A stretch of DNA of 54,618 nt from Euryarchaeota archaeon UBA181 (GCA_002496725.1 DALI01000068.1:1-54618), one strand, 5' to 3'; shown: positions 34,982 through 43,752, counted from the first letter of the stretch. Numbers and translations are program-made. Notes: a model not told the origin generated them from the letters alone.

Positions 34982-35482
34982 ATGGAGTGGAAAATTTCTG
35001 ATTCAGGAGAAATATTCTCCGTTGATCTCAATGAAAGAGAAGGAGTGGTAACGATTTCTTCCATGTCTATTGATGGTCAAGAAGGAGAAGTGCCAGAAAT
35101 TAGAATTTCGAAGGCAGAAGAGAAATCAAGAATTTCAGTAGAGATCAATGGAAACCCTAAGTTTGCTCACGTTACCAAGGTCGGAGATAGGTGGTGGATG
35201 CACATCGATGGAGAAATTTACACCGTAGATGAGTTGGAGAAGGGCGGTAAATCCTCTGATAAGGCACAAGGCGGACTGTCAGCACCCATGCCAGGTACAA
35301 TTCTAGAGGTAATGGTCAGAGAGGGCCAGAGGGTCCGTGAAGGACAACCTCTCATGACCATGGAAGCGATGAAGATGGAACATAGGATACTCGCACCAAA
35401 ACCAGGAGAGGTCGTTTGTATAAATTTCAATCAAGGTGATAGGGTGGATATGGGAGCCGTTCTTGTAGAATTAGGCGATTAA
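34982..35482 (+). CDS. Biotin carboxyl carrier protein
   Basis: 166 residues. The N-terminal half is beta-rich (residues 1-85), similar in size to the small beta-barrel that links carboxylase subunits in propionyl- and methylcrotonyl-CoA carboxylase. The C-terminal biotinyl domain has the MEAMKMEH motif with biotinylation site Lys131. It has its own ATG and follows the biotin carboxylase by eight bases, so the alpha subunit is divided into two polypeptides. Confidence 0.94.
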   Translation: MEWKISDSGEIFSVDLNEREGVVTISSMSIDGQEGEVPEIRISKAEEKSRISVEINGNPKFAHVTKVGDRWWMHIDGEIYTVDELEKGGKSSDKAQGGLSAPMPGTILEVMVREGQRVREGQPLMTMEAMKMEHRILAPKPGEVVCINFNQGDRVDMGAVLVELGD

Positions 35483-35492
35483 TTAGGCCGGG

Positions 35493-35499
35493 TTAATAT
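35493..35499 (+). promoter_or_regulatory. Putative TATA element for the DUF4126 gene
   Basis: TTAATAT centred about 26 bases upstream of the ATG at 35522, with no Shine-Dalgarno between. This spacing fits a leaderless archaeal transcript starting at the ATG and marks a new transcription unit after the carboxylase genes. Confidence 0.5.
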
Positions 35500-35521
35500 C
35501 CAACCAATAAGTCCGATTAGC

Positions 35522-36115
35522 ATGGAAGGGTTCGCTCTAGCTATTGCGGCTTTCATGGGAATCAGTCTTGCCGCCGCCTCTGGTTTTCGTGTTTTCCTCC
35601 CTCCCTTCCTTATGTCACTAGCTGTAAGGTCCGGAGTGGTCGATATCGAACTAATAGGGACCCAGTTTGAATTTTTCACGTCTACTCCTGCAATAATCAT
35701 ACTAGGAATAGCAATGTTAGCAGAGTTTGCCGCATACTATGCTCCATTTATTGACAATATTCTGGACACTATAGCTACCCCTGCCGCAGTCTTCGCTGGA
35801 GTGGGGATGACAGCAATTTCTCTTGAAGGCACTGAGCCTATTATCCAATGGTCAATAGCTGTAATAGCAGGAGGCGGGATGTCAGCTACTATCCAGACTG
35901 CAACAGTAGCAGCGAGAGGAATTAGCTCAACGTTGACACTAGGTGTAGCTAATCCAGTTGTTGCAACCGGCGAGAATATTGCCAGTATCGCACTAGCCAT
36001 AATCGCTCTATTATTCCCCATCCTTGCAATTTCTTTCGCCACTCTGGTCGCATTATTGCTAGTGAGGCGCAATCTGAGAAACAAGCCAGAACCTAGCACC
36101 CCTCATCTTGGTTGA
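35522..36115 (+). CDS. DUF4126 family membrane protein
   Basis: 197 residues with about five transmembrane helices. The N-terminal AAFMGISLAAASGFRVFLPPFLMSL and the ENIASIALAIIALLFPILA segment match DUF4126 proteins, whose function is unknown. Helices are rich in Ala and Gly. It ends in a short basic cytosolic tail. The next gene (TTG at 36108) overlaps its stop by eight bases, so the two may be co-translated. Confidence 0.8.
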   Translation: MEGFALAIAAFMGISLAAASGFRVFLPPFLMSLAVRSGVVDIELIGTQFEFFTSTPAIIILGIAMLAEFAAYYAPFIDNILDTIATPAAVFAGVGMTAISLEGTEPIIQWSIAVIAGGGMSATIQTATVAARGISSTLTLGVANPVVATGENIASIALAIIALLFPILAISFATLVALLLVRRNLRNKPEPSTPHLG

Positions 36116-38411
36116 TGCCAATGGATTTGAACTACTACGTGCACGTCCCTCCGTGCCTCGTGACTCAAGAGCCCAACCTCCTATCCTCAAGGAGGGCCTT
36201 AGAATTGGTAGGCCAAAGAAGACTGCCGCTGGACTCGTGGGAGTACAGAAGTCATTCTCAATCGGTCTTAAGGAAGCAGGACTCAAAAGAACTCTTCAGA
36301 CAATGACGACAGTAAACAGATTCGATGGGTACGACTGTCCAGGTTGTGCTTGGCCTGATCCTGATGATCATAGAAGTACATTTGAGTTCTGTGAGAATGG
36401 AGCGAAAGCATTCGCTACGGAGGCCACGAAAAAGAGAGTAACCCCTAGTTCCCTCGGAAAAATATCAGTCACTGAGTTATCAAATCTCAGTGACATGGAC
36501 CTCGATAAGATGGGCCGGATAACGCATCCCATGTTCTTGAGGGAAGGCTCTGACTATTACGAAGAAATAGAGTGGAATGAGGCCTTTAGAATCATCTCAA
36601 CAAGCATTAATCAGACTGAGAGTCCTGAAAATGTGGTTCTGTACACCAGTGGTAGGGCCTCCAATGAGGCCGCCTTCCTCTGGGGTACACTTGCCAGACA
36701 AATAGGGACAAACAATCTCCCTGATTGCAGTAATATGTGTCATGAGTCAAGTGGTGTTGCGCTATCCAAATCAATAGGAATCGGAAAGGGTACGGTAAAA
36801 CTCTCGTGCTTCGATGAAGCAGACTTAATTCTGGTCATCGGGCAGAATCCCGGGACTAATCATCCTAGGATGCTAACCGCGTTGGCTGGATGTAAGGAGA
36901 ATGGAGGATCAGTTGTGAGTATCAATCCTCTTGAAGAGACAGCAATGAAGAGATTCAAACATCCTCAGAAACCATTACACCTCATCGGAAGGGGTACTCA
37001 GATTGCGGATGAGCATCTTCCTGTTAGGATTGGAGGGGATGCAGCCCTACTACAAGGGTTTGCCAAAGTCGTCCTCTCTCATGGAGCAGTGAACACAGAT
37101 TTTGTATCTCGCAACACCTCTGGTTTTGAGAAGTGGAAGGAACATATCAACTCCGCTAGTTGGGAAGAAATAGAGCTCCAATCAGGAATCTCTCGTGAGA
37201 GCATAGAGAGGGTTGGGGAAGCTATAGCTAAATCAGAGCGGATGATAGTGTGTTGGGCAATGGGCCTAACTCAGCATGAGAACAGCGTAGCAGTAATTCA
37301 GGAGGTCGCAAATCTACTACTCGTAGGGGGGCATTTTGGCAAACCAGGTGCGGGCGCCTGTCCAGTTAGGGGGCACTCTAACGTACAGGGAGACAGGACA
37401 GTTGGAATTAATCACCACCCAAGTGAGGAATTTCTTTCTTCATGTGAAGAAGGAACAGGAATCTCCATGCCTAGAGATAGGGGATATGATGTCGTTGAGT
37501 TCATTCAAGCGGCATTAGAGGGTAATGTTGGGATATATATGGCACTAGGGGGGAACCTAATTTCAGCGATGTCAGATACCGAGAGGGTCGCTGAGGCAAT
37601 TAGGAAAATAGACTTAACAGTACAAATCTCAACGAAGCTAAATCGCTCACACCTAGTGACAGGGAGGGAAGCCCTAATTCTTCCTTGCTTGGGCAGAACA
37701 GAGAAAGATCCTGGAGGGTTCGTTACTGTAGAGAATTCCATGGGACGAGTCCACTCAAGCAAGGGCTCTTTGGAACCAGCCTCAGAGTTTCTTCTCTCAG
37801 AACCAGAGATAGTCTCTAGGATTGGTGAGGCCCTTTTCCCAGAGGGTCCTCTCGACTGGAAGATATATCACGATCATGAGAACACTAGGTACCTCATCTC
37901 AAGATGTGTTTCAGGATTTGAGGATTTCAATTCACGAGTTCGTTCGAGGGGCGGGTTCTATCTTCCTAATGGCCCTAGGGATGGTCCTACTTGGAGCACA
38001 CCATCTGGAAAGGCGCAATTCTTCTGTCACGATCTTCCAGATAGGAAAATCGATGATACGAGATTCATCATGATGACAGTCCGAAGTCACGATCAGTATA
38101 ACACTACGATATATGGTATGGATGACAGATACAGGGGAATATACAATGCCAGGAGAGTGGTAATGATGAATGAAAAAGACATGCTCGAAATCGGGGCATC
38201 TCCCGGCCAAGAGGTAGATCTGACCAGCCACTGGGGAGAGAGAATGACTCACTCGGAGAGGTGGAAGGTGGTTCCCTACGACATACCCAGGGGGAACCTG
38301 TGCTCATACTTTCCAGAGGCTAATGTTCTAGTCCCACTCGAGAGTACTGCAGAGGGTAGCAATACTCCTACCTCCAAGTGGATCGAGGTCTCTATATCAC
38401 TCAGGACTTAG
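36108..38411 (+). CDS. YdeP-type molybdopterin oxidoreductase (formate dehydrogenase alpha-like)
   Basis: 767 residues of the molybdopterin oxidoreductase superfamily, closest in motifs to E. coli YdeP and FdhF-like alpha proteins. Seen in order: GYDCPGCAWPDPDDHRS with Cys77 and Cys80, EFCENGAKAFATEAT, YTSGRASNEAAFLWG, SNMCHESSGVALSKSIG with Cys211 as probable Mo/W ligand, and GQNPGTNHPRMLTAL. The C-terminal half has the molydopterin-dinucleotide binding barrel (DDRYRGIYNARRVVMMN). The N-terminal 4Fe-4S set of formate dehydrogenases is replaced by the CPGC region. Substrate unknown; YdeP is linked to acid resistance in E. coli. No partner ferredoxin or quinone subunit is adjacent. TTG start overlapping DUF4126. 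Confidence 0.9.
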   Translation: MVDANGFELLRARPSVPRDSRAQPPILKEGLRIGRPKKTAAGLVGVQKSFSIGLKEAGLKRTLQTMTTVNRFDGYDCPGCAWPDPDDHRSTFEFCENGAKAFATEATKKRVTPSSLGKISVTELSNLSDMDLDKMGRITHPMFLREGSDYYEEIEWNEAFRIISTSINQTESPENVVLYTSGRASNEAAFLWGTLARQIGTNNLPDCSNMCHESSGVALSKSIGIGKGTVKLSCFDEADLILVIGQNPGTNHPRMLTALAGCKENGGSVVSINPLEETAMKRFKHPQKPLHLIGRGTQIADEHLPVRIGGDAALLQGFAKVVLSHGAVNTDFVSRNTSGFEKWKEHINSASWEEIELQSGISRESIERVGEAIAKSERMIVCWAMGLTQHENSVAVIQEVANLLLVGGHFGKPGAGACPVRGHSNVQGDRTVGINHHPSEEFLSSCEEGTGISMPRDRGYDVVEFIQAALEGNVGIYMALGGNLISAMSDTERVAEAIRKIDLTVQISTKLNRSHLVTGREALILPCLGRTEKDPGGFVTVENSMGRVHSSKGSLEPASEFLLSEPEIVSRIGEALFPEGPLDWKIYHDHENTRYLISRCVSGFEDFNSRVRSRGGFYLPNGPRDGPTWSTPSGKAQFFCHDLPDRKIDDTRFIMMTVRSHDQYNTTIYGMDDRYRGIYNARRVVMMNEKDMLEIGASPGQEVDLTSHWGERMTHSERWKVVPYDIPRGNLCSYFPEANVLVPLESTAEGSNTPTSKWIEVSISLRT

Positions 38412-38459
38412 TCGACTTCAGTCCAACTTTCCAGAGGCTACATTTAGATCATTCTGATA

Positions 38460-38720
38460 TCATATTTCGGTTACTTTTGCATCCGGAGTAACAACCAAGA
38501 TTGTAGCAACGTTTGACATCATCCAAGAAGATGCGGCCATCAGCTGTAACCAATCACCGAGTCCTTTCGGACCTCCATAGGCAAACACACTGATGATCCA
38601 AAAAAGGCTGGCCAGTGTCTGGCCAACCCACTCAAAGCTCATCATCTTCTCAAGGCGTGTCTGGGTTGTGTTCGTTCTCAATTGCCCGATTTCTGGAACC
38701 TCTATTTCATTTGTCAACAT
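38460..38720 (-). CDS. Small two-helix membrane protein, unrecognised
   Basis: 86 residues. The ATG at 38720 overlaps the TGA of the upstream oxidoreductase (TGTTGA/ATG in shifted frame), the usual coupling in this window; a longer reading from 38744 is less likely. The N-terminus is polar and Glu/Thr-rich. Two transmembrane helices (WVGQTLASLFWIISVFAY and LQLMAASSWMMSNVATILVV) are linked by a Gly-rich loop. Family unknown; probably works with the oxidoreductase. Confidence 0.6.
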   Translation of the reverse strand: MLTNEIEVPEIGQLRTNTTQTRLEKMMSFEWVGQTLASLFWIISVFAYGGPKGLGDWLQLMAASSWMMSNVATILVVTPDAKVTEI

Positions 38721-39886
38721 GTAAGACACTCCTGTCCACAGCAAGACAGGTCATCCAGATACATCCCCCAACCCCTGTAAGCCTCAACGAATTCATCTGT
38801 TCCAATTTCAAGTGAAGAAGCAATAGCTTGAGCTACTATGGCAAAGCGTTGTCTAAACTTGAAGATAAAGCAAAAATCATGATTATCGTGTCTAACCGAG
38901 GGCCCACATAGAAACATGCCCGGTTCAATAGTAGACTCGTCTTGCTCATTTAGGAGAGGAAAACCATCTTCTCTCTTATCGAATAAATGGGAGACAAATT
39001 TATGACTTCCTTCGAAACCACTGGCTAACAACGGTTGTACATTAGATTTGAAAATCTGACCATCCTCTGTTTTGATCTCATATACCTGCTCCATTAATGA
39101 TACCGAACTAACCGGAGTCCGAGGAAACAACTCAACATTTTTCTGAAATTCTGCCCGTCTCATCCGCTCAAATGAATATGTAGAGAGAGAAACACTGGGG
39201 TCCGAGCTGTCTTCATCCCAAGGGCTGTCAATATCGAACAAACGCACTCTCTTGTCATTACTAGCTAGATGATAAGCAGCATCAACTCCACTCTCATAAC
39301 CGCCGATGATAAGGAAATCATCACCCTCCAAACTACCGTAGTTAGCAATAGTTGCTGTATGGCGACATAGCTCACTACCATCAAAACCCCTTAGACAGGG
39401 ATATTGGAACTCGCCAGCAGCCCAAATGACATTCTTGGCGTAAAGAACTCTGTCATTAGTTTCCACATGAAAAAAATCATCATTTTTACTTATACCTATG
39501 ACATCCATATTTTCCCGTACAGGCAATTCGAAAAAGCTCGCTATATCCTGCAAATGTTCTGCGTAATCAGAACCCGTGGGATGCTCAATCTTCATACTGA
39601 ATGCCGGAGAAATACCAACTGCTATTGAATTCAGATCAAGCATCCCTATTGAGTTACTGGGAAATGAAGGAGTAATGAAACGAGTTTCATCTGGCCATGA
39701 AGAAAATGAAGACCCGATAGTATCCCGATCGATTATGAGAAACCTCTCTATGCCCACGTGAGCGAGAGCGATGCCTATTCCAATTCCTGCCGCACCAGCA
39801 CCCACAACAATAACGTCATATCCACCAGAATCATCTTCCAAAGCTGTATCTACTGCTTCATCCACATCTTCGTAGTCACTACTCAT
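38714..39886 (-). CDS. FAD/NAD(P)-dependent oxidoreductase, flavin monooxygenase-like, Cys-rich C-terminus
   Basis: About 390 residues. An N-terminal acidic segment of about 20 residues precedes an FAD Rossmann motif (VIVVGAGAAGIGIGIALAH). A second dinucleotide motif near the middle is FLIIGGYESGVDAAYHLAS. The layout resembles flavin monooxygenase/CzcO-type or thioredoxin-reductase-like enzymes. The last residues contain CCGQECLTC, four Cys in nine positions plus one, which could bind metal or take part in thiol chemistry. ATG at 39886 is preferred to a TTG at 39898 because a TATA-like element sits about 26 bases upstream of it. The gene is visibly AT-richer than its neighbours and may have been acquired by transfer. 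Confidence 0.82.
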   Translation of the reverse strand: MSSDYEDVDEAVDTALEDDSGGYDVIVVGAGAAGIGIGIALAHVGIERFLIIDRDTIGSSFSSWPDETRFITPSFPSNSIGMLDLNSIAVGISPAFSMKIEHPTGSDYAEHLQDIASFFELPVRENMDVIGISKNDDFFHVETNDRVLYAKNVIWAAGEFQYPCLRGFDGSELCRHTATIANYGSLEGDDFLIIGGYESGVDAAYHLASNDKRVRLFDIDSPWDEDSSDPSVSLSTYSFERMRRAEFQKNVELFPRTPVSSVSLMEQVYEIKTEDGQIFKSNVQPLLASGFEGSHKFVSHLFDKREDGFPLLNEQDESTIEPGMFLCGPSVRHDNHDFCFIFKFRQRFAIVAQAIASSLEIGTDEFVEAYRGWGMYLDDLSCCGQECLTC

Positions 39887-39903
39887 GCAACGTCGCAAAT
39901 TAA

Positions 39904-39923
39904 TAGCATTTTAAAATATGCTA
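39904..39923 (-). promoter_or_regulatory. Palindromic TATA region of the FAD oxidoreductase promoter
   Basis: TAGCAT and ATGCTA arms flank an A/T core (TTTTAAAATATG on the plus strand). The centre is about 26 bases upstream of the ATG at 39886, matching TATA placement for a leaderless transcript. A regulator binding this palindrome would compete with TBP, so it may be an operator as well. Confidence 0.5.
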
Positions 39924-39962
39924 ATAATTAGGAAAAGTAAAATTATTATTATCCTATATCAT

Positions 39963-39994
39963 AATACGACAAAATAGATACATTTTCTCGTATT
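39963..39994 (-). terminator. Long hairpin after serS
   Basis: AATACGA, C, AAAAT, loop AGATAC, ATTTT, C, TCGTATT: seven plus five base pairs around one C-C mismatch. It begins four bases beyond the serS stop. On the serS strand it is followed by a T-rich stretch (ATAATAATAATTTTACTTTTCC), which fits an archaeal termination region. It also lies upstream of the FAD oxidoreductase promoter. Confidence 0.55.
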
Positions 39995-39998
39995 GTTC

Positions 39999-41339
39999 TC
40001 AGAACATATTGAGTTTCTTGAGTATCTCCTGGCCGCCCATATAAGGCCTCAGCACTTCAGGAACTGAGACTCCTCCGTCCTCCAATTGATTCTGCTCCAT
40101 TATCGCTACGAGTGCCCTGCTGGTCGCTACTGCTGTGGAATTGAGAGTGTGAACAGCTTCATTGCCCTCCTTCGTCCTATATCTCATTCTCAGCCTATTT
40201 GCCTGGTAATCAGTACAATTAGAGCAAGAAACCACCTCCTTGTAGGAACCAGCACCAGGTAACCAAGCCTCCAGATCATACTTTCTCGCAGCCACGGTAC
40301 CCATGTCTCCAGTACATATGTTAACTACTCTATAGTGTAGATTTAGACTGTCCCAGAGATCGACGGCATTCTGCAGAAGATCCTCATGATGTGCCCATGA
40401 ATCATCGGGATGACATATCACTATCTGTTCAATCTTCGTGAATTGATGGACTCTCCAGATTCCTCTGTCAGATAGGCCATGAGCGCCCACCTCCCTTCGA
40501 AAGCAGGGGGAGATTCCAACGAGCTTCACTGGGAGTTCTGATGGTTCAATAATCTCATCCATTCTCATGGCAGTCAGGGGGTGTTCGCTGGTAGCAATTA
40601 GGTAATAGTTGTCAGGCTCGATCCCATACATGACAGTCTCGAAGTCTGAAAGATCAGTTACTCCCTCGTACGCATCCCTGTTCATCATAAGGGGGGGTTG
40701 AACCAACGTGTATCCCCTGTTTATGAGGAAGTCTGCAGAGTACTGCTGAAGTGCCATTTCCATCCTAGCCAAGTCACCTTGCATGAAATAGAATCTGCTT
40801 CCAGCCACCTTGGCTCCTCTTGCCTGATCAACCCATCCGTTCATTTCAATGAGCTCATTGTGGTTCCTAGCCTCAAATTGTAGCTCTCTTATAGATCCAT
40901 GTAAACTGTGAAGCGTGTTCTTCTGGTCATCTTCCCCCACTGGAACATCCGGATGCAGGATATTTGGAATCCTCATTCTGAGTTCGTCCCTCTTTCGTAG
41001 GCACTCATCAGCCAGGGTACCCAGATCAGCTATTCTCTTACCTAGATCTGCAACCTCTGACATAATCGACTCAGTACGTGAGCTGTCTCCCTCTTTTTTT
41101 GCCTCAGCAATACCCCTCGCAGCAGAGTTCCGCTGCTTCCTTATCTGATCGGTATCATACTGAGCCTTCCTCCACTCCTCATCCAATCTGATGATCTCAT
41201 CTATTGAATCATGAGGGATACCTCTCCTATCGTGATCCGCTCTAATAGTGTCCGCATTCTCACGAAACATCGCAATGTCCAGCACTGTAATCGAGTCTAG
41301 GACAGGCCTAGTGACTTTCAAGGAATCGGGAGAAAACAT
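39999..41339 (-). CDS. serS: Seryl-tRNA synthetase
   Basis: Class II enzyme that charges tRNA-Ser. About 446 residues. The N-terminal long coiled-coil arm (EWRKAQYDTDQIRKQRNSAA and beyond) binds the tRNA. Motif 2 is ISPCFRREVGAHGLSDRGIWR and motif 3 lies near VATSRALVAIMEQNQ. It is the common bacterial/eukaryotic type, not the rare methanogen type. ATG at 41339 overlaps the upstream stop as TGATG. A GTG at 41285 (VLDIAMFREN) would match the usual family N-terminus more exactly, so the first 18 residues are uncertain. Confidence 0.95.
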   Translation of the reverse strand: MFSPDSLKVTRPVLDSITVLDIAMFRENADTIRADHDRRGIPHDSIDEIIRLDEEWRKAQYDTDQIRKQRNSAARGIAEAKKEGDSSRTESIMSEVADLGKRIADLGTLADECLRKRDELRMRIPNILHPDVPVGEDDQKNTLHSLHGSIRELQFEARNHNELIEMNGWVDQARGAKVAGSRFYFMQGDLARMEMALQQYSADFLINRGYTLVQPPLMMNRDAYEGVTDLSDFETVMYGIEPDNYYLIATSEHPLTAMRMDEIIEPSELPVKLVGISPCFRREVGAHGLSDRGIWRVHQFTKIEQIVICHPDDSWAHHEDLLQNAVDLWDSLNLHYRVVNICTGDMGTVAARKYDLEAWLPGAGSYKEVVSCSNCTDYQANRLRMRYRTKEGNEAVHTLNSTAVATSRALVAIMEQNQLEDGGVSVPEVLRPYMGGQEILKKLNMF

Positions 41340-42433
41340 CAGAAGAATGAGATGTCCTGCCAAAGATTGTCTAATCCGAGAGCGAAGTATCCAGATATCA
41401 GATAGCCCAAAATCGAGCCCCCATTTAACATCGGAAGTCCGGCCTGAGGTCTTCCCATAGCGACTTGAGTCATCAGGCCGAAGTACCCAAGGAGTCCTCC
41501 AAGAAGCGTTCCCATAGCTACAATCAGTGAATCAGCATACATTACTCCGAATGCACTAAAGTAAGTCACCTCACCTCCTGTCTGTGGAAGGAATGAAACG
41601 GATGAAATAACCAACATACCTGGGAAAATTACATCTCCCAAGCCCATGAAAAGAGCATCCCTTCCCTTCTTTCCATCGCCTCCTTCATTTGTCATGGGAA
41701 CTGGATTTTCCCAGTCCATATCTTCCTTCTTCATTACAATATCAATATCCCTATTATCGGACATCACACTATCTTTCTCATCTAAGAACGAGTAATTGGC
41801 GCTCTTGGGTGCTACAAGTAAGACAGGTAGCTTCAGGCCAATCATAGTATCTGCCAGCTCTAGCATGTGCTTACTCCCATTCACTGCCCAGTAGTCGTAG
41901 ATGGCGGCCGCAATCATGAATCCAATGATGAGGACGGGGACGAATGAAACTCCTATGAGTGTAATGACACCTGCTCCGACTAGTATCCCGACACCATTGA
42001 CAACATACCACTCGGGATATCTGTGCAAGAGGTATATTGAGCCAATACTGAGAAATAACGAGAACACAAGTACCGTAGTCAAAGTATCTAGCCCCATGAA
42101 GTAAAGAATCAAGGCAACATAAGGTTGTAAGGCATAGAATAGGCTCATCCATAGGGCGAATAGTACAATTGCTTTGATGAAGAATTCAAGACCCCTCCTA
42201 GCAAGCCATATTATCACTATCGTGAAAACACCAATCATTGCTAACTCAAGAGCTACGAAAGCCCCCTTGGAAGCTCCCTCTTCACCAAATGCCCTAGCTT
42301 CAGGAATGTTGTAGATAGGTTGAATGCTAAGGCCAATGAGAATAGTGGATACAAACATGAACGCCATACCTGTCATCGAGGTCCATTGATCCTTCATCGC
42401 AGACAATACTCCAGCCCCGCTCCCCTCTGCCAT
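41339..42433 (-). CDS. Presenilin/signal-peptide-peptidase-like intramembrane aspartyl protease (A22)
   Basis: Cleaves substrates inside the membrane. About 364 residues from the ATG at 42433; a GTG at 42475 is an alternative. Nine hydrophobic helices can be traced. The two catalytic motifs are present: the YD motif (AAAIYDYWAVN, Asp about 180) and GLGD (FMGLGDVIFPG, Asp about 267), followed by the PAL-equivalent region GLPMLNGGS. The loop between them is hydrophilic, as in archaeal homologues. It shares a divergent promoter region of about 75 bases with folC and is coupled to serS. Confidence 0.92.
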   Translation of the reverse strand: MAEGSGAGVLSAMKDQWTSMTGMAFMFVSTILIGLSIQPIYNIPEARAFGEEGASKGAFVALELAMIGVFTIVIIWLARRGLEFFIKAIVLFALWMSLFYALQPYVALILYFMGLDTLTTVLVFSLFLSIGSIYLLHRYPEWYVVNGVGILVGAGVITLIGVSFVPVLIIGFMIAAAIYDYWAVNGSKHMLELADTMIGLKLPVLLVAPKSANYSFLDEKDSVMSDNRDIDIVMKKEDMDWENPVPMTNEGGDGKKGRDALFMGLGDVIFPGMLVISSVSFLPQTGGEVTYFSAFGVMYADSLIVAMGTLLGGLLGYFGLMTQVAMGRPQAGLPMLNGGSILGYLISGYFALGLDNLWQDISFF

Positions 42434-42508
42434 GGCATGCACGAACTTCAAGGGCCATATCACCTTGACCCGCACGCGCCCACCCCTCTATGGTGCAGGA
42501 ATGACCCC

Positions 42509-43726
42509 ATGACAAGTCGTATTTGGTTTGATGAGAGAGTCAATCTGGGTGTCAAACTAGGACTTGAGAATTGTAGGAAAATACTCTCAAGACTTAGTAA
42601 TCCCCATCTTTCGTTCCCTTCAATTCATGTTGCCGGGACGAATGGAAAAGGGTCTCTCTGCGCTCAGATTTCATCTATTTGTTCTGCTAATGGGATTAAG
42701 ACAGGACTTTTCACCTCCCCTCATCTTGTCATGGTCGAAGAGAGAATCAGAATTGATGGTAAACCGATTGATAGCAAAAAATTTGATGATGCCATAAGAA
42801 AGGTAAGAGAAGCCTCGGAGCAGGCTCCCATTTGCTTCCCCACGTACTTCGAAACAACTTTTCTAGCTGCAATGGTTGCTTTCAGGGATTCTGGGGTACA
42901 GAGAGCAGTAATAGAAACCGGCATGGGAGGTAGGATGGATGCGACCATACTAGTTGATGCAGACTTAGCAATATTGACTACAATATCAATGGATCACTCT
43001 GAATACCTAGGCCATACCCTAAGTGAAATAGCCTTCGAGAAAGCCGCAATTCACCGTCCAGGCATGCCATTAATCGCAATTAAGCCCGAAAATAGTGATA
43101 TTCAAGACATCATTAGTGACAAAGCGGGAAAAGATCTGAAATGGGTAGTGCTAGATAACGATCTAAGAAAATGGGATGCTTATTCGAAGATTACCTCTAT
43201 GGTGGCAGAGAATTTTGGATGGGACGAAGATACTGCAAGATGCGTCTGGCCAGGAAGATCTCCTGACTTCGGGTCTTCATGGTTTGAGGGAGTAAATCTG
43301 AAATTCAGCGCGGCTCATAATTCTGAGAGTATAAAAAACGATATCGGGGAAACATCGGAGATTGATGTAATACTATTGGCCATGACCGAGAAGAAGGAGA
43401 TTCAAGAAGTTCTCCAGTCTCTGGCAGATGCCTTAAGAGAGAGAGAAATTAATCCAAGGATTATCTTTACAGAGGTAAGAACAGGTAGAAAGCCCTCAAT
43501 CTCATCAGACTTTCTCAGAGTAACACTACAGTCTAAGTACCCCGAATTAACCCTCACTAAGTCCATAGAAGACTCTTACTCTGCGTTCGAGCATAGTATT
43601 GACCTAGCAATTTCTGGTAATGGTGGACTACTTGTGATGGGAAGCATATACCTGATTGGAGAAATAATCTCGAAAATCATTCTGAATAGGGATCTCGATA
43701 CCAGTGAAGTGATGACAATCCACTAA
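42509..43726 (+). CDS. folC: Folylpolyglutamate synthase/dihydrofolate synthase (Mur ligase family)
   Basis: Adds glutamate to folates. 405 residues from ATG at 42509; the longer frame to 42320 overlaps the divergent protease gene and is rejected. The ATP loop HVAGTNGKGS, FTSPHLVMVEERIRIDG, ETGMGGRMDAT and the SMDHSEYLGHTLSEIAFEKAA segment are typical. The C-terminal domain is present though divergent, with the usual H of the FAAxHN loop at SAAHNSES. It suggests use of tetrahydrofolate-type cofactors. Confidence 0.92.
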   Translation: MTSRIWFDERVNLGVKLGLENCRKILSRLSNPHLSFPSIHVAGTNGKGSLCAQISSICSANGIKTGLFTSPHLVMVEERIRIDGKPIDSKKFDDAIRKVREASEQAPICFPTYFETTFLAAMVAFRDSGVQRAVIETGMGGRMDATILVDADLAILTTISMDHSEYLGHTLSEIAFEKAAIHRPGMPLIAIKPENSDIQDIISDKAGKDLKWVVLDNDLRKWDAYSKITSMVAENFGWDEDTARCVWPGRSPDFGSSWFEGVNLKFSAAHNSESIKNDIGETSEIDVILLAMTEKKEIQEVLQSLADALREREINPRIIFTEVRTGRKPSISSDFLRVTLQSKYPELTLTKSIEDSYSAFEHSIDLAISGNGGLLVMGSIYLIGEIISKIILNRDLDTSEVMTIH

Positions 43727-43752
43727 GAAGCCAAGTACGATGACCTCTCGTC

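Noticed and set aside
42320..42508. N-terminal extension of folC to 42320
   Set aside because: It overlaps the divergent presenilin-like gene and encodes a His/Cys/Pro-rich stretch unlike any FolC; the ATG at 42509 fits the family.
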